Shown here: positions 43,420 to 54,498 of the stretch, one piece after another
Layout of the letters: every line of letters starts with the position of its first letter
Numbering within the stretch: position 1 is the stretch's first letter
DNA from: Aphis gossypii
Lineage: Eukaryota; Arthropoda; Insecta; Hemiptera; Aphididae
DNA length: 64,000 bases
Reading direction: 5' to 3'
NCBI RefSeq assembly: GCF_020184175.1
Contig: NW_026083135.1
Location: 1 to 64,000, forward strand
Program-made: the position numbers and the translations under genes
The notes under the pieces: generated by a model
Database searches by the model: none
Seen by the model: the letters and a program-made list of their open reading frames with translations, nothing else
Told to the model about the DNA's origin: nothing

Positions 43420-43571
43420 TCTGCTTTAATTTATAACCTAAAGCCTTTAAAATTGTTTTATTTTTCGTTGTTATTTTTTTTACTTTATTCGATGTTACCG
43501 GTAACGCTTTAGTTATATGACTAGCAAGATTTATCTTTTGTAATGGGCTTATATTAAATTTTAATCCCCAT
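43406..43571 (-). pseudogene. Small basic Polinton protein, start frameshifted
   Basis: Short Lys-rich frame between penton and capsid genes, with SPLQKINLASHITKALP and KTILKALGYKLKQNARK, stop at 43406. The plausible ATG (43571) is one base out of frame because of a GGGG run, so a single indel disrupts the start. Size (about 54 residues), charge and place suggest a structural or DNA-binding minor virion component; I do not know its function. Too short for routine gene finding. It overlaps the capsid start by 14 bp and begins 2 bp after the penton stop. Confidence 0.5.
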
Positions 43572-43572
43572 C

Positions 43573-44352
43573 TTAAGATCCGTAACGTTTAATATGTAGA
43601 TTGATTACTAATTTTTCACCTAAATTGTTTATCGGATTATGATCTTGATCAACTAATTGTATAGTTATTAAATCGATATTTGTTTTATTTAATTTATAAT
43701 ATATTAGGTTAGTTGGAGATTGAATCAGCTTCGCCCCTATGTTCTCAGTAGGAGAAAACTCATAAATTGAATGACTTGACATGTGGTTGTTGAATGAACC
43801 TTGAGCTATATTGCACATTACTTTTATTGAATTAACACTGTTTAAATTTATCACTTTCTTTGAACGATGACCATCAATGTTTTGCAAGTGTGGTTCATAA
43901 TTTTTTTTTTCAAATCCCAATAAAGGCCCTATACTGTTTGCTACGTTAAAACGTATTGTTGCATTACTGAATATGGTTGTCCTAAAATCTACTTGATCAA
44001 TCCCGATATCAAAAGTTATTTTCTCTGTTAGTTGTATTCCAATGTATTCGTTAACATTATGAAAGTCATCTATTTGCTTTAAAATTTGATTTTTAATATC
44101 CTTAATACCGTAACACCCTTTTTTCAGTGTGATAAAACAGGTTGGAAATTTATTATTATTTAGTAAACGATCGGGGTTTTCTAAATGTATTTCAAACTGG
44201 TTATTAGTTTCATTTATGTTTGGAAATGTATTATATGTTTGTAAATTTAACAAAGCAATTTCCGAGTCATCGTACACATCAATTGCTGGAAAATAATGTA
44301 CAGATAATGTAGTTGTATTACCAGTTAAACTTAATGTAATTGATTCATACAT
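43573..44352 (-). CDS. Polinton penton-like minor capsid protein, intact 259 aa
   Basis: Uninterrupted frame from ATG 44352. N-terminal region rich in short beta-type stretches, then ITLKKGCYGIKDIKNQIL, ANSIGPLLGFEKKNYEPH, NSVNSIKVMCNIAQGSF and a C-terminal TIQLVDQDHNPINNLGEKLV ending HIKRYGS. This matches the single-jelly-roll minor capsid (penton) protein of Polintons, which forms the vertices. Its start overlaps the protease end by 22 bp and the small basic gene follows 2 bp after its stop. It is the only structural gene here with no visible lesion. Confidence 0.8.
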   Translation of the reverse strand: MYESITLSLTGNTTTLSVHYFPAIDVYDDSEIALLNLQTYNTFPNINETNNQFEIHLENPDRLLNNNKFPTCFITLKKGCYGIKDIKNQILKQIDDFHNVNEYIGIQLTEKITFDIGIDQVDFRTTIFSNATIRFNVANSIGPLLGFEKKNYEPHLQNIDGHRSKKVINLNSVNSIKVMCNIAQGSFNNHMSSHSIYEFSPTENIGAKLIQSPTNLIYYKLNKTNIDLITIQLVDQDHNPINNLGEKLVINLHIKRYGS

Positions 44353-44985
44353 TGTAAAAATTCAAGACATAAATGTCCACAATTAAATGAATTAAAATCT
44401 TGATAATTTGAATAGTTATATATAATCGTGTTTTCTTTGAAATAGTTTTTGTAATTCAATTGGTGGAGGTAAATCACCGAAGCTATCAAAATACAACCTT
44501 ATCTTTAATTTTGTAAAACGCTACCCAATGACTTCCATCACCTGAAGATACGTCTAAGTTTAATATACCACATTCATTGTTCGTGGTTTTTTAGGTAAGT
44601 CATCTCGTGAAAAGACTCCTCGGAAATGATTGATATTAAACTTTGCAATGTATTTTATAATGTCTCTAGATGTGAGTGGTCTGTCAGGTAACGTTTTTAT
44701 CAGTTTTTTTTCCTTGATCCATTATTGATTAAATTCAATCCGCTACCTTTCTTTTTTTTCGAATTTTGAATTGCATTATAAACACTAGCACTCCCAGACA
44801 TTAAACTACCGAGAGCTGATAACCCTGCGAAAATAGGAATTAGAGGAATCGCACCTCCTGTCTGACCTGGTGTTAAAATCAATCTTTTACCATTAGGATT
44901 TTTCTTAACCTTTCCTTTTTTTGGAGCTAGTGTTCTCTTTTTTATTTTTTTATTACTTTTATGTTTACCTTTATACTCATACCTA
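44331..44985 (-). pseudogene. Basic/hydrophobic leader plus adenain-like cysteine protease, frameshifted
   Basis: The first part is Lys-rich (KKRTLAPKKGKVKKNPNGKR) and leads to a Gly-rich hydrophobic stretch (GGAIPLIPIFAGLSALGSLM; from ATG 44882), like minor virion pX/pVI-type proteins. It runs through KKKKGSGLNL into a shifted frame with FRGVFSRDDLP, then ECGILNLD, GDGSHWVAFYK (catalytic His), YFDSFGDLPPP (acidic residue) and NCGHLCLEFL (catalytic Cys), stop at 44331. This is the C5/Ulp1-type maturation protease of Polintons, which cleaves virion proteins. I count at least four frame changes, so no protease is made. It overlaps the penton start. Confidence 0.75.
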
Positions 44986-45075
44986 TTTTCTGTTTAACCT
45001 TCATCATACTTTATTTCAGTATTTAAAAGAAGTTTATAAAACCTTCACCAGTCTTATCTGATTTCTACTTACAGG

Positions 45076-45839
45076 TTGAGCACACTATCTTTCACTGGTT
45101 ATAAATTTAAAAGATCCAGAGTATTTATAAGAAAAAAAATGGATTTGATTGAACAGAAAGATAAATTAGATATTTCGAACGTTGATACTCAAATAACAAA
45201 AAAAACGTCAAGACATGGACCGTTATTACCTGATACTATACGTGCTATTATAGTCGGTCCTAGTGGTTCAGGTAAAACAAATATAATGTATAATCTAATC
45301 ACTCATGAAAACGGAATAAGATTTGAAAATATTTATTTATACTCAAAAACTTGTAATCAAGAAAAATATGTTTTATTAAAAAAAATAATAGATGATATAA
45401 AAGGTGCTAACATTTTTATATTTTCAGACGCTGATAAAGTTATAAAACCGAATTTAACTAAAAAGAATTCTGTAATAATTTTCGATGATGTTTTATGTGG
45501 TCCGCAGTCGATAATAAGAGAATATTTCGGAATGTGTAGACATTCAGGTGCTAGCTCTGTATTCTATTTAGCACAAACATATTCTAAATTCCGAAGCAAT
45601 TGGTAAGAGATAATTCAAATTTATTAATAATTCTAAAACAGGATGATACAAATTTAAAACATATATTCAATGATCATTCATCAGCAGATATGGATTTCTC
45701 AGAATTTCGGAAAATTTCTCATTTCTGCTGGAATCATAGTGATTACGGATTTATGGTTATTGATAAAACACGTGAAATGAATGAAGGTAGATATAGATGT
45801 GGTTTTCATACTTTTATTAAAAAAAAAATAAGTATATAA
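45076..45839 (+). pseudogene. Polinton genome-packaging ATPase (FtsK/HerA, A32-like), one frameshift
   Basis: From a likely ATG at 45139 the plus strand encodes a P-loop ATPase: RAIIVGPSGSGKTNIMYNLI (Walker A near residue 60 of the longer frame), ENIYLYSKT, KKNSVIIFDDVLCG (Walker B near 135) and GASSVFYLAQTY (sensor-like). At 45600 the frame shifts; the second piece continues with VRDNSNLLIILKQDDTNLKH and SDYGFMVIDKT to a stop at 45839. It would drive DNA into the capsid. The single indel is the only lesion seen. It is transcribed divergently from the protease-capsid cluster, with about 90 bp between them. Confidence 0.88.
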
Positions 45840-46233
45840 ATATAGTTGTAATACAGACAAAATCTAGGGGAAAGTGGGGGAATACCGCGCTTTGGGTAAT
45901 TGCGAGCAGTGTAATATCTAATAAACCGGTATACTTTAAAATTTAGTGATTAGCTAAAAATAATCAACTGTTTAGTTTTATCAACCAAAAAAATATTTCA
46001 TAAGAATATTATTAATATGTGCTGAGTTATCAATCCGGTCATTAATCTCCAAAAAAAACTAAATAAAAGTACTGGATTTCGTAACGTGGTAAGTTATATG
46101 TGTTTTATTATTATATAACTTATTAAAATATAGTTTTGTAGAGAATTTTCTCAGCTTTATTAAGTATATCGCCAACTAGATAATATTATTTTACACATTT
46201 CATTGTATATTGATTATGTAACAAAAATCGATT

Positions 46234-46298
46234 GGGGTAATGCTGCGCGTCCGAGTAGGGGGAATGGAGCGCATGCTTTTAATGCGCGGTATTACCCC
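46234..46298. repeat. Internal copies of the pogo TIR core, left
   Basis: GGGGTAATGCTGCGCG (46234-46249) and TGCGCGGTATTACCCC (46283-46298) are inverted copies of the TIR core GCGCGGTATT(C/A)CCCC, separated by a GGGGGAATGGAGCGCATG variant. Matching copies lie at 48851-48909. They lie upstream of the transposase ATG, within its leader. Confidence 0.7.
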
Positions 46299-46383
46299 AT
46301 TCGTAGTTTTACTTATTTGGCTAAATTGTTAATTATATATTGTTTATTATTATCTGTTATTTATGTTAAAAAAATACTTGTTA

Positions 46384-48351
46384 TTTACATTTCAAGTTTT
46401 AAAATGCCAAGACTATATACTAGGAAGACTGAAAAAGGAAAATGGACTGCAGAACAACTACAAGCGGCTATACTTGCCTTTAACTCAGGTCGAAAAATTC
46501 GTGATGTTGGTCGAACTTTTGGCATTGCAGAATCAACACTTCGGAGTAGACTAAAAAATCAAAATTTTATTAAACCTAAACTTGGTAGAAAACCAACATT
46601 TTCGTTTGAGGTTGAAAAAGAATTAACGAATCATGTACTAAAACTGTCTAAATACTTTTATGTTTTAACACCGACTGAATTAAGACGACTTGCTTATGAA
46701 TATGCTGTTGCAAATGACATTGAACATAGATTTTGTAGCTCAACAAAATCAGCTGGATATGACTGGCTAGGACTATTTTTAAAAAGAAATCCCGAAATAA
46801 GTTTATGCACTCCAGAAGGTACCAGTTTAAACAGAGTTTCATCATTCAATGAAACTAATGTACGATTATTTTATAAAAATCTAGAGGAAACGATGGACAA
46901 GTTCAAACTGAATGATAAATGTACTCGAATTTTTAATGTTGACGAAACAGGAATTACAACTCTTCAAAAACCATCAAGGATTTTGGGTCCAAAAGGCCAA
47001 AAGCAAGTTGGGTCAATAATAAGCTGGGAACGTGGCAAAAATGTTACAGTTGTTTGTTGTATGAATGCTGCAGATTCATTTATTCCACCTATGTTTATAT
47101 ACCCAAGGGCTAGAGTTAGTCAATTGTTAGGTAGAGGTGGTCAAACTGGCTCTTTATACGAATGTTCAAAGAATTGATGGATTACAACTGAACTATTTTT
47201 TAAATGGATGGAACACTTTGCTTAAGTTGTCAAACCAACAACGCTGGATCCAGTTATGTTAATATTTGATAATCATACCAGTCATATTTCTATTGAAATT
47301 TATAACTTTTGCAGATCAAATGGCATTTGTATTGTGACTTTACCGCCACATACATAACATAAATTGCAACCACTTGATTTAACTTTTTTTGGACCTCTGA
47401 AAACTACCTTTAATCGTGAATGTGACTTATTTTTAAAAGCCCACCCACATGAAAAAATAACAATGTATGATTTGGCTTCAATTTTTAATAAATGTTATAC
47501 TAAAGTTGCAACAATGGACAAAGGGATATCGGGATTTAATAGCGCCGGTATTTTCCCATTGAACACTGATAAATTCACAGCCGATGACTTTGCACCTGCG
47601 CAAGAGTTACGTGAGGTAGAAAAAGAGTTTACTTTTGAATATTTAGAAAACGAACTTGTTATTTCTGAAACTCAACGCTGCACTCAGCAAGGTAATGAGA
47701 ACGACCAAAAAAACTTTTCTTTGGAACGTGAATTACAGTCAATTGAAGAAGACTTTAATTTTCCAAGTGTACAGGATAAATCAACAAGTATACATGATAC
47801 ACTAGGAATAGTTCAAATAAATGATCTCCCATCAACATCAACTGGTATTTATCATACATGTATTGAACAATTATGTCCAATACCAAAAGTAAATACCACA
47901 TCAACTAAATGTACATCACGCAAACGTAAATCCATCGTGTTGACAGACACGTCTATGAAATTAGAATTGGAGCAAGCAAAAGAAAAACAGGAAATGGCAA
48001 AAAAAAAAAATAAAACAAGAAAAGTTAGTAAGAAAAAAAGAAAATTCCAAACAAAATAAAGTAAAGGTAATTAAAGAAAAAGCACAACTTAACTCAAAAA
48101 AGAATAAAAAACAATCAACGGCTGTAAAATCAAATAAAATTAAACGTGATGGTAAACGTCAGCTTAACTTCAACACCATTCTAAGTGATGAAGAAACAGA
48201 TGAAAATTATTCCCAACAAAAATGTGTAGTTTGTGGAGAATTTGGTCTCAATGAAGTATGGTATCGCTGTAGAAAATGTGGACTTTGGGCACATGCGTTG
48301 TGCACATCAGCAAATAGCCCTGCTTCGTATATTTGTGATTTTTTTCAATAA
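46384..48351 (+). pseudogene. Pogo/Tigger-like DD35D transposase, three in-frame stops
   Basis: Likely ATG at 46384. N-terminal helix-turn-helix of Psq/CENP-B type: KGKWTAEQLQAAILAFNSGR and RTFGIAESTLRSRLK; then a CENP-B second DNA-binding region (DWLGLFLKRNPEISLCTPEG). DDE core: RIFNVDETGITTLQKPS (first Asp), LIFDNHTSHIS (second) and QPLDLTFFGPLK (third). Stops at 47175 (TGA), 47223 (TAA) and 47355 (TAA) lie in one continuous frame to 48057. After a frameshift in an A-rich run, a C-terminal zinc finger follows: CVVCGEFGLNEVWYRCRKC, HALC, ending near 48351. It mobilised the element at TA targets; this copy is dead by point stops. Confidence 0.88.
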
Positions 48352-49069
48352 GTTCCTATCTAAAACTAAAAGACTATGTTTTTAATTAAGTTCTACATTT
48401 TTTAATTTAAAAGTTATGTTTTATTTTATATTGTTAAAGGTTTCAAAGATTAATTATATTTATGTTTTTTAATAACTATAAATTATTCTAATTTACCTAT
48501 TTTTTTTTTAAATTTTATTATACTCTTAAGATTTTAAAAAAGGAATACATTTTGTGTTAATTTGTTATAAGGTTATACATTATTAAACGGTTTTATGTTT
48601 TTTTTTATATATTCTTAAATTTAAAAGTTGTATTTTATTTTATATCGTTAAAGTATTTAATACTTGATTTGGGTTTTATTTTAATATACCAATATACCTA
48701 ATAATTAAGACTACATTGTTAACTTCAGTATTTTAAAATAAATACTTTTGAAAGATTTTATAACAACTAGTTAATTAATTTACTCATTTTTTCATTGTTT
48801 TCAATTTCTTATTTTAATATAGTTACCATATTGTTTCATGTTAAAATCATTGCGCGGAATTTCCCCAAGCGTGCGCGACATTACCCCACTAGTCGGGTAA
48901 TACCGCGCATTTAACGTTTTGGGAAAAACCATTCATAAAATAAAAAATAACAATAGTAAACCAAATAAATTATATTTATTGAATAGCTACTATGTTTATA
49001 TATTAAGATAAAATAATTTCATTTTAATATCTGCTTATTTATATCCATACTAATTATATTAGCTTAAGT
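48352..49069. other. 3' non-coding part of the pogo element with TIR-core repeats
   Basis: AT-rich. TGCGCGGAATTTCCCC (48851), GTGCGCGACATTACCCC (48871) and GGGTAATACCGCGCA (48895) are further copies of the TIR core, giving a cluster about 200 bp from the right end. No gene. Confidence 0.65.
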
Positions 49070-49112
49070 GCGCGGTATTCCCCCACTTTCCCCTACATAG
49101 TATTATCTTTAG

Positions 49113-50161
49113 TTGAAGGAAACAGATATATTAAGTTCATTATTTTCAATGAATAAAGATAAAGTTTTGTTAAAAAATTTGATATTATCAAAAAAAAATA
49201 TCAAACGTAAAATAATGAACATGAAGCGTGGTGTTATAGATTCTGATAACTATTTTCGCGAAACATTTATACCTTTACTCAAACCATTGACTTCAATTCC
49301 AGAAAAAAACACTTCATTTATTTCTGACACTACTAAAAAAAAAAATACCTTGATCACTAGTGATGGAGATAGCGAAAACGAATCAAATTCATCGTTCGAT
49401 AATTTTTTAATTTCTAATCCTAAATTACAGCGGTATGATAAATCGTATGGCATGCATTATGATTCGGTTAATGATCAACTTAAAATATCAGATATTCCTG
49501 TCACTTTTGATCATGGTAACTTACGCTTGCTTGATAATTACTACCCTTGGACTAAAGGACTTTGGTCTTTATTATGTGAGAAAGTACCAAAAAATATGAC
49601 GATAGAAGATATGGAATCATATTATAATATTCTAAAAACAAGTAAAGTTTATTTAAAGGCAGACGGGAAACCTAAAACCTCAAGATATTTCAAATGGAAT
49701 AACGTTGTAAAACCTGTATATGATCGAATGAAAATTGATGAAAAACAATTAAATGAGGAAGTATTGAAAATAAATAACACAAAAGTTAAAACTCCTTCTC
49801 AATTAAAATTAAAAGAATTTGATAACTTTTTATCTAGCTCAGGCGCAAAACGAAGAAACATTATTAATGATACAGCCATATCAAATGAACCATTTGATTT
49901 TTCTTCTTCAGTGATTATTCTAAATTTGAAGAACCTCCAACTGATCACTATTTAACTTTAGTTTATCACCGTCAGTTAAGAAAGGATCTGGTTTATATAA
50001 AGATGTAATACCTCATACACAATTAGTGTATTATGATGATCCAAATGAATTAGTTGTTAGATTAAATCTTTTAACATCGTCCCAAAATGCTGGTAATACT
50101 GGTGTAATAATGAAATCATATCTATTATAGAAGAATTACGTGAGAGGAATATTATAGTTTA
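49113..50161 (+). pseudogene. Maverick-specific protein (DUF8207-type), frameshifted
   Basis: First frame (49113-49955, 280 codons): charged N-terminus, Ser-rich linker, then KLQRYDKSYGMHYDSVNDQL, GLWSLLCEKVPKNMTIEDME and a Lys-rich region. After frame changes, KKGSGLYKDVIPHTQLVYYD (near 50000), NAGNTG and IISIIEELRERNIIV follow, stop near 50160. This arrangement is what I recall as the Polinton-associated family called DUF8207; its function is unknown. It normally lies next to integrase, as here (integrase ATG about 2 bp later). At least two indels. Confidence 0.65.
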
Positions 50162-50162
50162 A

Positions 50163-51072
50163 TGTCTACATTAGAGGGTTTAGCTAATGAACTACATCGA
50201 CCTGCAAGAAAAGTATTTCCAAGACGTAGTATAATAACACGATTTAAAGATGACCTTTGGCAAGCTGATTTAATGATATGCAATCTCATTCTAAACAAAA
50301 TCTTGGTTTTAAGTATATTTTAGTTGTATAGATACATACACGAAATATGTATGGGTAGAATCATTAAAAAAAAAAAACAGGAAAAGAATGTACAAAAGGT
50401 ATGTTTAATATATTAAAACAACTAATCCAAAATTATTACAACAGATAATGGTACAGAATTTTATAATAATCAATTTCAACAGTTAATGAAAAAAATAAAA
50501 TTAGACATTATAGTACGTATAGCGTTATCAAGTGTTCAATTGGAGACCGTGTTATACAAACTCTAAAATAATATATACAAACATTTTACTGCAACAGGTA
50601 CATGGAATTGGTATAACAAAATATCAAAAATTATTTATAATTATAATCATACGAAACATAGATCAATTAAATGTACACCATATGAAGCTAGAATAAATAC
50701 AAGTAAAATCAAATCAAATATACAAACAAATAAAACATTATATAAACCAAAATTAAAATTAATGATAAAGTAAGAATATCAAAATATAAGCATATATTTA
50801 GTAAAGGATATACACCGAATTGGACAACAGAAATTTTCACAGTTTCAAAAGTTTTACATACAGAACCAATAACGTATCAGCTAAAGGATGGATCAAACAA
50901 TATAATTCTAGGTGGTTTTTATGAGCAAGAAATTAAATTGACTGATTTTCCGAAACATTTCTAATTGAACGTATTATAAAAAAAGTTAAAGATAAAATGC
51001 TTGTTAAATGGATGGGTTTTGATTCCAGTCATAATTCATGGATATTATCGAAAGATATTATTAAATATTTTT
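50163..51072 (+). pseudogene. Polinton integrase (rve fold plus chromodomain), decayed
   Basis: ATG near 50163: LHRPARKVFPRRSI, then DLWQADLMDM (first Asp, read with an indel), YTKYVWVESLKKK, LLQTDNGTEFYNNQFQQLMK (second Asp) and, at the third-acid position, SSVQLETVLYKL, where the usual V-E-R-F-N pattern is destroyed. HTKHRSIKCTPYEA follows, then an SH3-like stretch (VRISKYKHIFSKGYTPNWT) and a chromodomain with VKDKMLVKWMGFDSSHNSWI at about 50985-51050. It inserts the linear element into host DNA. Several frameshifts make it inactive. It converges on the polymerase gene. Confidence 0.85.
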
Positions 51073-51184
51073 TTTTTATATATATTTTACCTTTTTATAA
51101 AAAATAAAAAAAAACAGTATTAAATTAAATTATTTTAGTTATTCATATAATGTTTTCCTTTCACTTTGAACGACACTACGGATA

Positions 51185-51375
51185 ATAATTTAATTTTGAA
51201 ATAATTATTATCACTAGATAGCGGGAAAAAACACCTACTGATGATAATAATTAATTTAGAAATAATTATTATCACTAGATAGCGTGGAAAAAACACCTAC
51301 TGATTATAATAATTTAATTAGAAATAATTATTATCACTAGATAGCGTGGAAAAAACACCTACTGATGATAATAAT
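51185..51375. repeat. Tandem repeat, 61-62 bp unit, three copies
   Basis: ATAATTATTATCACTAGATA starts at 51201, 51262 and 51324; each is followed by GCG(T)GGAAAAAACACCTACTG. It lies between the convergent integrase and polymerase genes and might serve as a terminator region or replication-related repeat. Confidence 0.75.
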
Positions 51376-51687
51376 TTAAATTTTTTAGAAATACTTAATA
51401 TCGATTTTCTTAAACATAGTGAATATTAGAATAATTATTTTTTTAATTTATAATGTTCGTATGCTAGTGAATTAATCCCATCGTTGGTTATAAAACGTTT
51501 ATCATCGTTACCACTTAGTACAAGCTTATTCATGTTTTAGAATGAACAACATGTTTATTCGATTGAATAAAATTCATGTTTCTACAAGTTTGTTTATTAT
51601 CAAGAGAGATATGGTTTATGTACGCATTTAATACTTCTATATATTTTTAAAATACATATGTTGATAATACATATTTTTTTACACCTT

Positions 51688-53495
51688 TAGCTTTTTAACC
51701 TCATCGTTGTTTTCAGTCTTGTAAGCATATAATTTCGGTCTTAATGAAACAAATTCTTTAAAATTTTTCCTCCTATTTCATCTTTAAAATAACCAGGTTG
51801 ATTTTTATGATTTTCGCTAAAACAATAATGATCTTTTGGATAGTTTGATGTATCAAAATACGGAAATAAATCATATCTAATATCATCAAAAAAATTAAAT
51901 GTTCGAATATTATATATCAAAGAATCTGTAAAGATCGTTAGTCGTTATCGTAAGATAAGTTATGAAAAAAAATTGGAACAAATGATGGGTTGGTTATTTC
52001 AAAATTACATTTAAAACAAATACATTGTCTATATTTACCAGTAATATGACAGTGATCTCTAACTTTATATAATTCATTTTCTTCAAAAGATAATAAACAT
52101 ATTTTACAAACCTTTGCTATTTGAAATTGTTTTTCCTCCTTTTCAGTCAACGTAATCATTGGTACATTAATTTGATAAATATCATTTATTTTTTTTGAAA
52201 TATCAATTATATTTTCCATAAAATTTTTTGCCGCATCAATACCTCTATAAATTATTATGTTTGTGGAATTTTAAACTGTTGCATTAACTTTTCTGTGATA
52301 ATATTATAGTCAACTTTTACATAAAATGCATAACTCATAATTTCATGTAAATGTGTGATATAAGTTTTACTAGTTTTAGTGAATTCATTTGTCTGTTTAG
52401 TTTTTAAAATACATTCAAAGTCAGCATAAATAACAAATGGTATTCTGGAAGTTTTTTTATAACTTTTAAAAAATTTGAATTATTTCTTTTCCTTCTTCAA
52501 ACATTATCGGTCTTCCTAATTTATTCTTACTACACATTTTTTTATGTTCAGTTAATCCTGTTTCACCCCAAAGTTTACTTTTACATGGTTTATTTCCAAA
52601 AGTTGTAAAACACCTCTTACAAATAATTAATTTAGAACAATTTTTAGTTTTCTGACTTCTAATAAATCTTGAAAAATCTTTAATATAACAATAATGTGAT
52701 GTTTTATGATTATTGACAAAAAATAGATCAAAATGATTTTTTTCTTCTTTATTATTTATAAATAGAGGGAAAATAGTACCTTTATTATTTTTAACTATAA
52801 ACATTAACTGAAACATTATTTAAAAGTTCAAATTTTTTAATTTGATTTATTGGTGTTGGGAAATCAATACATTTAAAATCTAACCCACTCTTTTTTTCAA
52901 GAAAATCAAAATATTTTTGGTTAAATCGTGATTTATTAGAACGCTTATCATATTTGGTTAGTATAGAATATTTAAAACAGTATTTATCTTTATTTTTAAC
53001 GTTTATAATAGCCTTTTTTTCTCGTATAAATTTAGGTAAATCTAAATATGCACCTCCTTTTAATGGATTTACTAAATTGATTCTCAACTGTAACCCATCT
53101 ATTGAAACAAGTGTCCATCCTGAACCTTTAGCAATAAATTCAGATTCTTCAGCTAATATTTTATCAAACTTTATGTTAACAAACTAGCGAAATCGGATGA
53201 ATTACATGCTAAAACATTCGAAGTTTTAAAAGCTACATCTTGTTTATCATGTGTTATAGGACGTGTGTAAGTAGCGTCAACGTGTAAATTAAATTTGATC
53301 GACGTTTTAATACACGATTGTCTTAACTTTAAAATTAACTCATGTAAAATATAGTTAAAAAATAATTTGTAATCTATATAATTTTCACAGTTCTTAATTA
53401 TGAAAGTTTTTGAACCTTTTCTAAATCTTTCTATTTCAATAAGTCCACTTCCAATCGTGTTCATACGCTGTTTTTTTGTTATTATATTTCTGTTC
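51688..53495 (-). pseudogene. Polinton type B DNA polymerase, internally deleted
   Basis: Starts at ATG 53495 with a terminal-protein-like domain (GSGLIEIERFRKGSKTF, LKLRQSCIKTSIKFNLHVD). Shifted pieces continue: GSGWTLVSIDGLQLRINLVN, RFNQKYFDFLEKKSGLDFKC, a zinc-finger-like CSKLIICKRCFTTFGNKPCK, IPFVIYADFECIL (ExoI), KVCKICLLSFEENELYKVRD with HCHITGKYRQCICFKCN, and VPIFFHNLSYDND (ExoII). It then jumps to the extreme C-terminal part: DHYCFSENHKNQPGYFKDE and EFVSLRPKLYAYKTENND. The palm motifs, including the catalytic YxDTD block, are absent, so a large internal deletion near 51930 adds to the frameshifts. Protein-primed replication is impossible for this copy. Confidence 0.85.
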
Positions 53496-53649
53496 ATAAT
53501 GAGACTGAAATAATAAAAAAAAAACACATTAAATTTATATATATATATATAAATGTATGTTTTTTTTTTGTTTACATTTTTAAAAAAAATAATAATAATA
53601 AAATTCTTAAATAAACAATGAGTACTTAGTTTTTTTTTAAAAAAAAAAA

Positions 53650-54023
53650 TCATTTTAGATTCAAACAAAAAGATTCTGTTAATAAATTTAGATCATCCAA
53701 TAATGTACAATAATCGCTATGCAGATGATAAGCTAACGTCTGTTTTCGAAATCTAACATAACCATACAAATCATAATATTTATTAACAAGTAATATTTCA
53801 TTTCTCAATGTATTATATTCTCTTTTAAGATTTTTATTTTTTTTATATCTTGTAAAAGTGTTTTAGCTAAGTATTTTTCATATCTTAATATTTTAATTTT
53901 TCTTTTGATTAAAATTATAGTTTTTCTTTGTTCATGTTTACTTTGTACTTCCTTCTCATCATTATCATCGATTTCTTCATCCAATCGATGAATTTCAATT
54001 AAGATATGGTTAAGTAAATCCAT
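53650..54023 (-). pseudogene. Unknown coiled-coil Polinton protein 1
   Basis: ATG 54023: MDLLNHILIEIHRLDEEIDD, Glu/Lys-rich helices, KTIILIKRKIKILRYEKYLA; after a frameshift near 53815, LLVNKYYDLYGYVRFRKQTL and a stop at 53650. About 120 residues. The length, helix content and the opening resemble the next gene upstream (54178-54498), so the two look like a tandem duplication. I do not recognise the family. It starts 155 bp downstream of its paralogue's stop and precedes the polymerase on the same strand. Confidence 0.5.
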
Positions 54024-54177
54024 TTTCTAAAAAAAAACATTTTTTTTTTTTATGTTTTGGAAAAGCTATTATGAACAAAGTAATACTTCTTTATAAGTAG
54101 GTGTATAAAAAAAAGAAAAAATGGAAAATAGATTAAAGAAATAATATAAATCAGGTTAAAAAAAAAAATAGATTTAT

Positions 54178-54498
54178 TTAAACAAATTTATTTATTAAAT
54201 CTTCTAGTTGATTATTCAAAATTGTGGAACGATAACGTATACGTCTATTACATTTTTCACCAATATAATAAGAAAAATTAAACTCATCAAGAACGTTTCT
54301 TTTTTCATTTCTTAACCTATCTATTTCAACTAGATCTATTATTTTTTTTTTATATAAATTATTAATTTTTTTATTTAAAGCTCTTATGTCAATTTTTTTT
54401 CTTTCTTCATCTTGATCAACACTTTTTTGGTTTTCTAAAACTTTCAAATGTAATTCTTCAATCAAAGATCGGAGGTAAACGATTTGAGGAGATTCCAT
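54178..54498 (-). CDS. Unknown coiled-coil Polinton protein 2, 106 aa
   Basis: Intact frame from ATG 54498: MESPQIVYLRSLIEELHLKV, heptad-like DIRALNKKINNLYKKKIIDL, then YYIGEKCNRRIRYRSTILNN. Predicted mostly helical. Similar length, charge pattern and N-terminal layout to the broken neighbour at 53650-54023. Unlike most genes of this element it has no lesion. Possible structural or regulatory role; no family recognised. Confidence 0.5.
   Translation of the reverse strand: MESPQIVYLRSLIEELHLKVLENQKSVDQDEERKKIDIRALNKKINNLYKKKIIDLVEIDRLRNEKRNVLDEFNFSYYIGEKCNRRIRYRSTILNNQLEDLINKFV

Larger units (their letters stand above)
45867..49093 (+). mobile_element. Pogo-type element nested in the Polinton
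   Basis: TIRs of 24 bp are complementary: GGGGAAAGTGGGGGAATACC at 45867 and GGTATTCCCCCACTTTCCCC to 49093, flanked by TA on both sides (45865-45866, 49094-49095). Size 3227 bp. It sits between the packaging ATPase and the next Polinton gene, so it interrupts no frame. It contains one transposase gene and extra internal copies of the TIR core. Confidence 0.93.
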
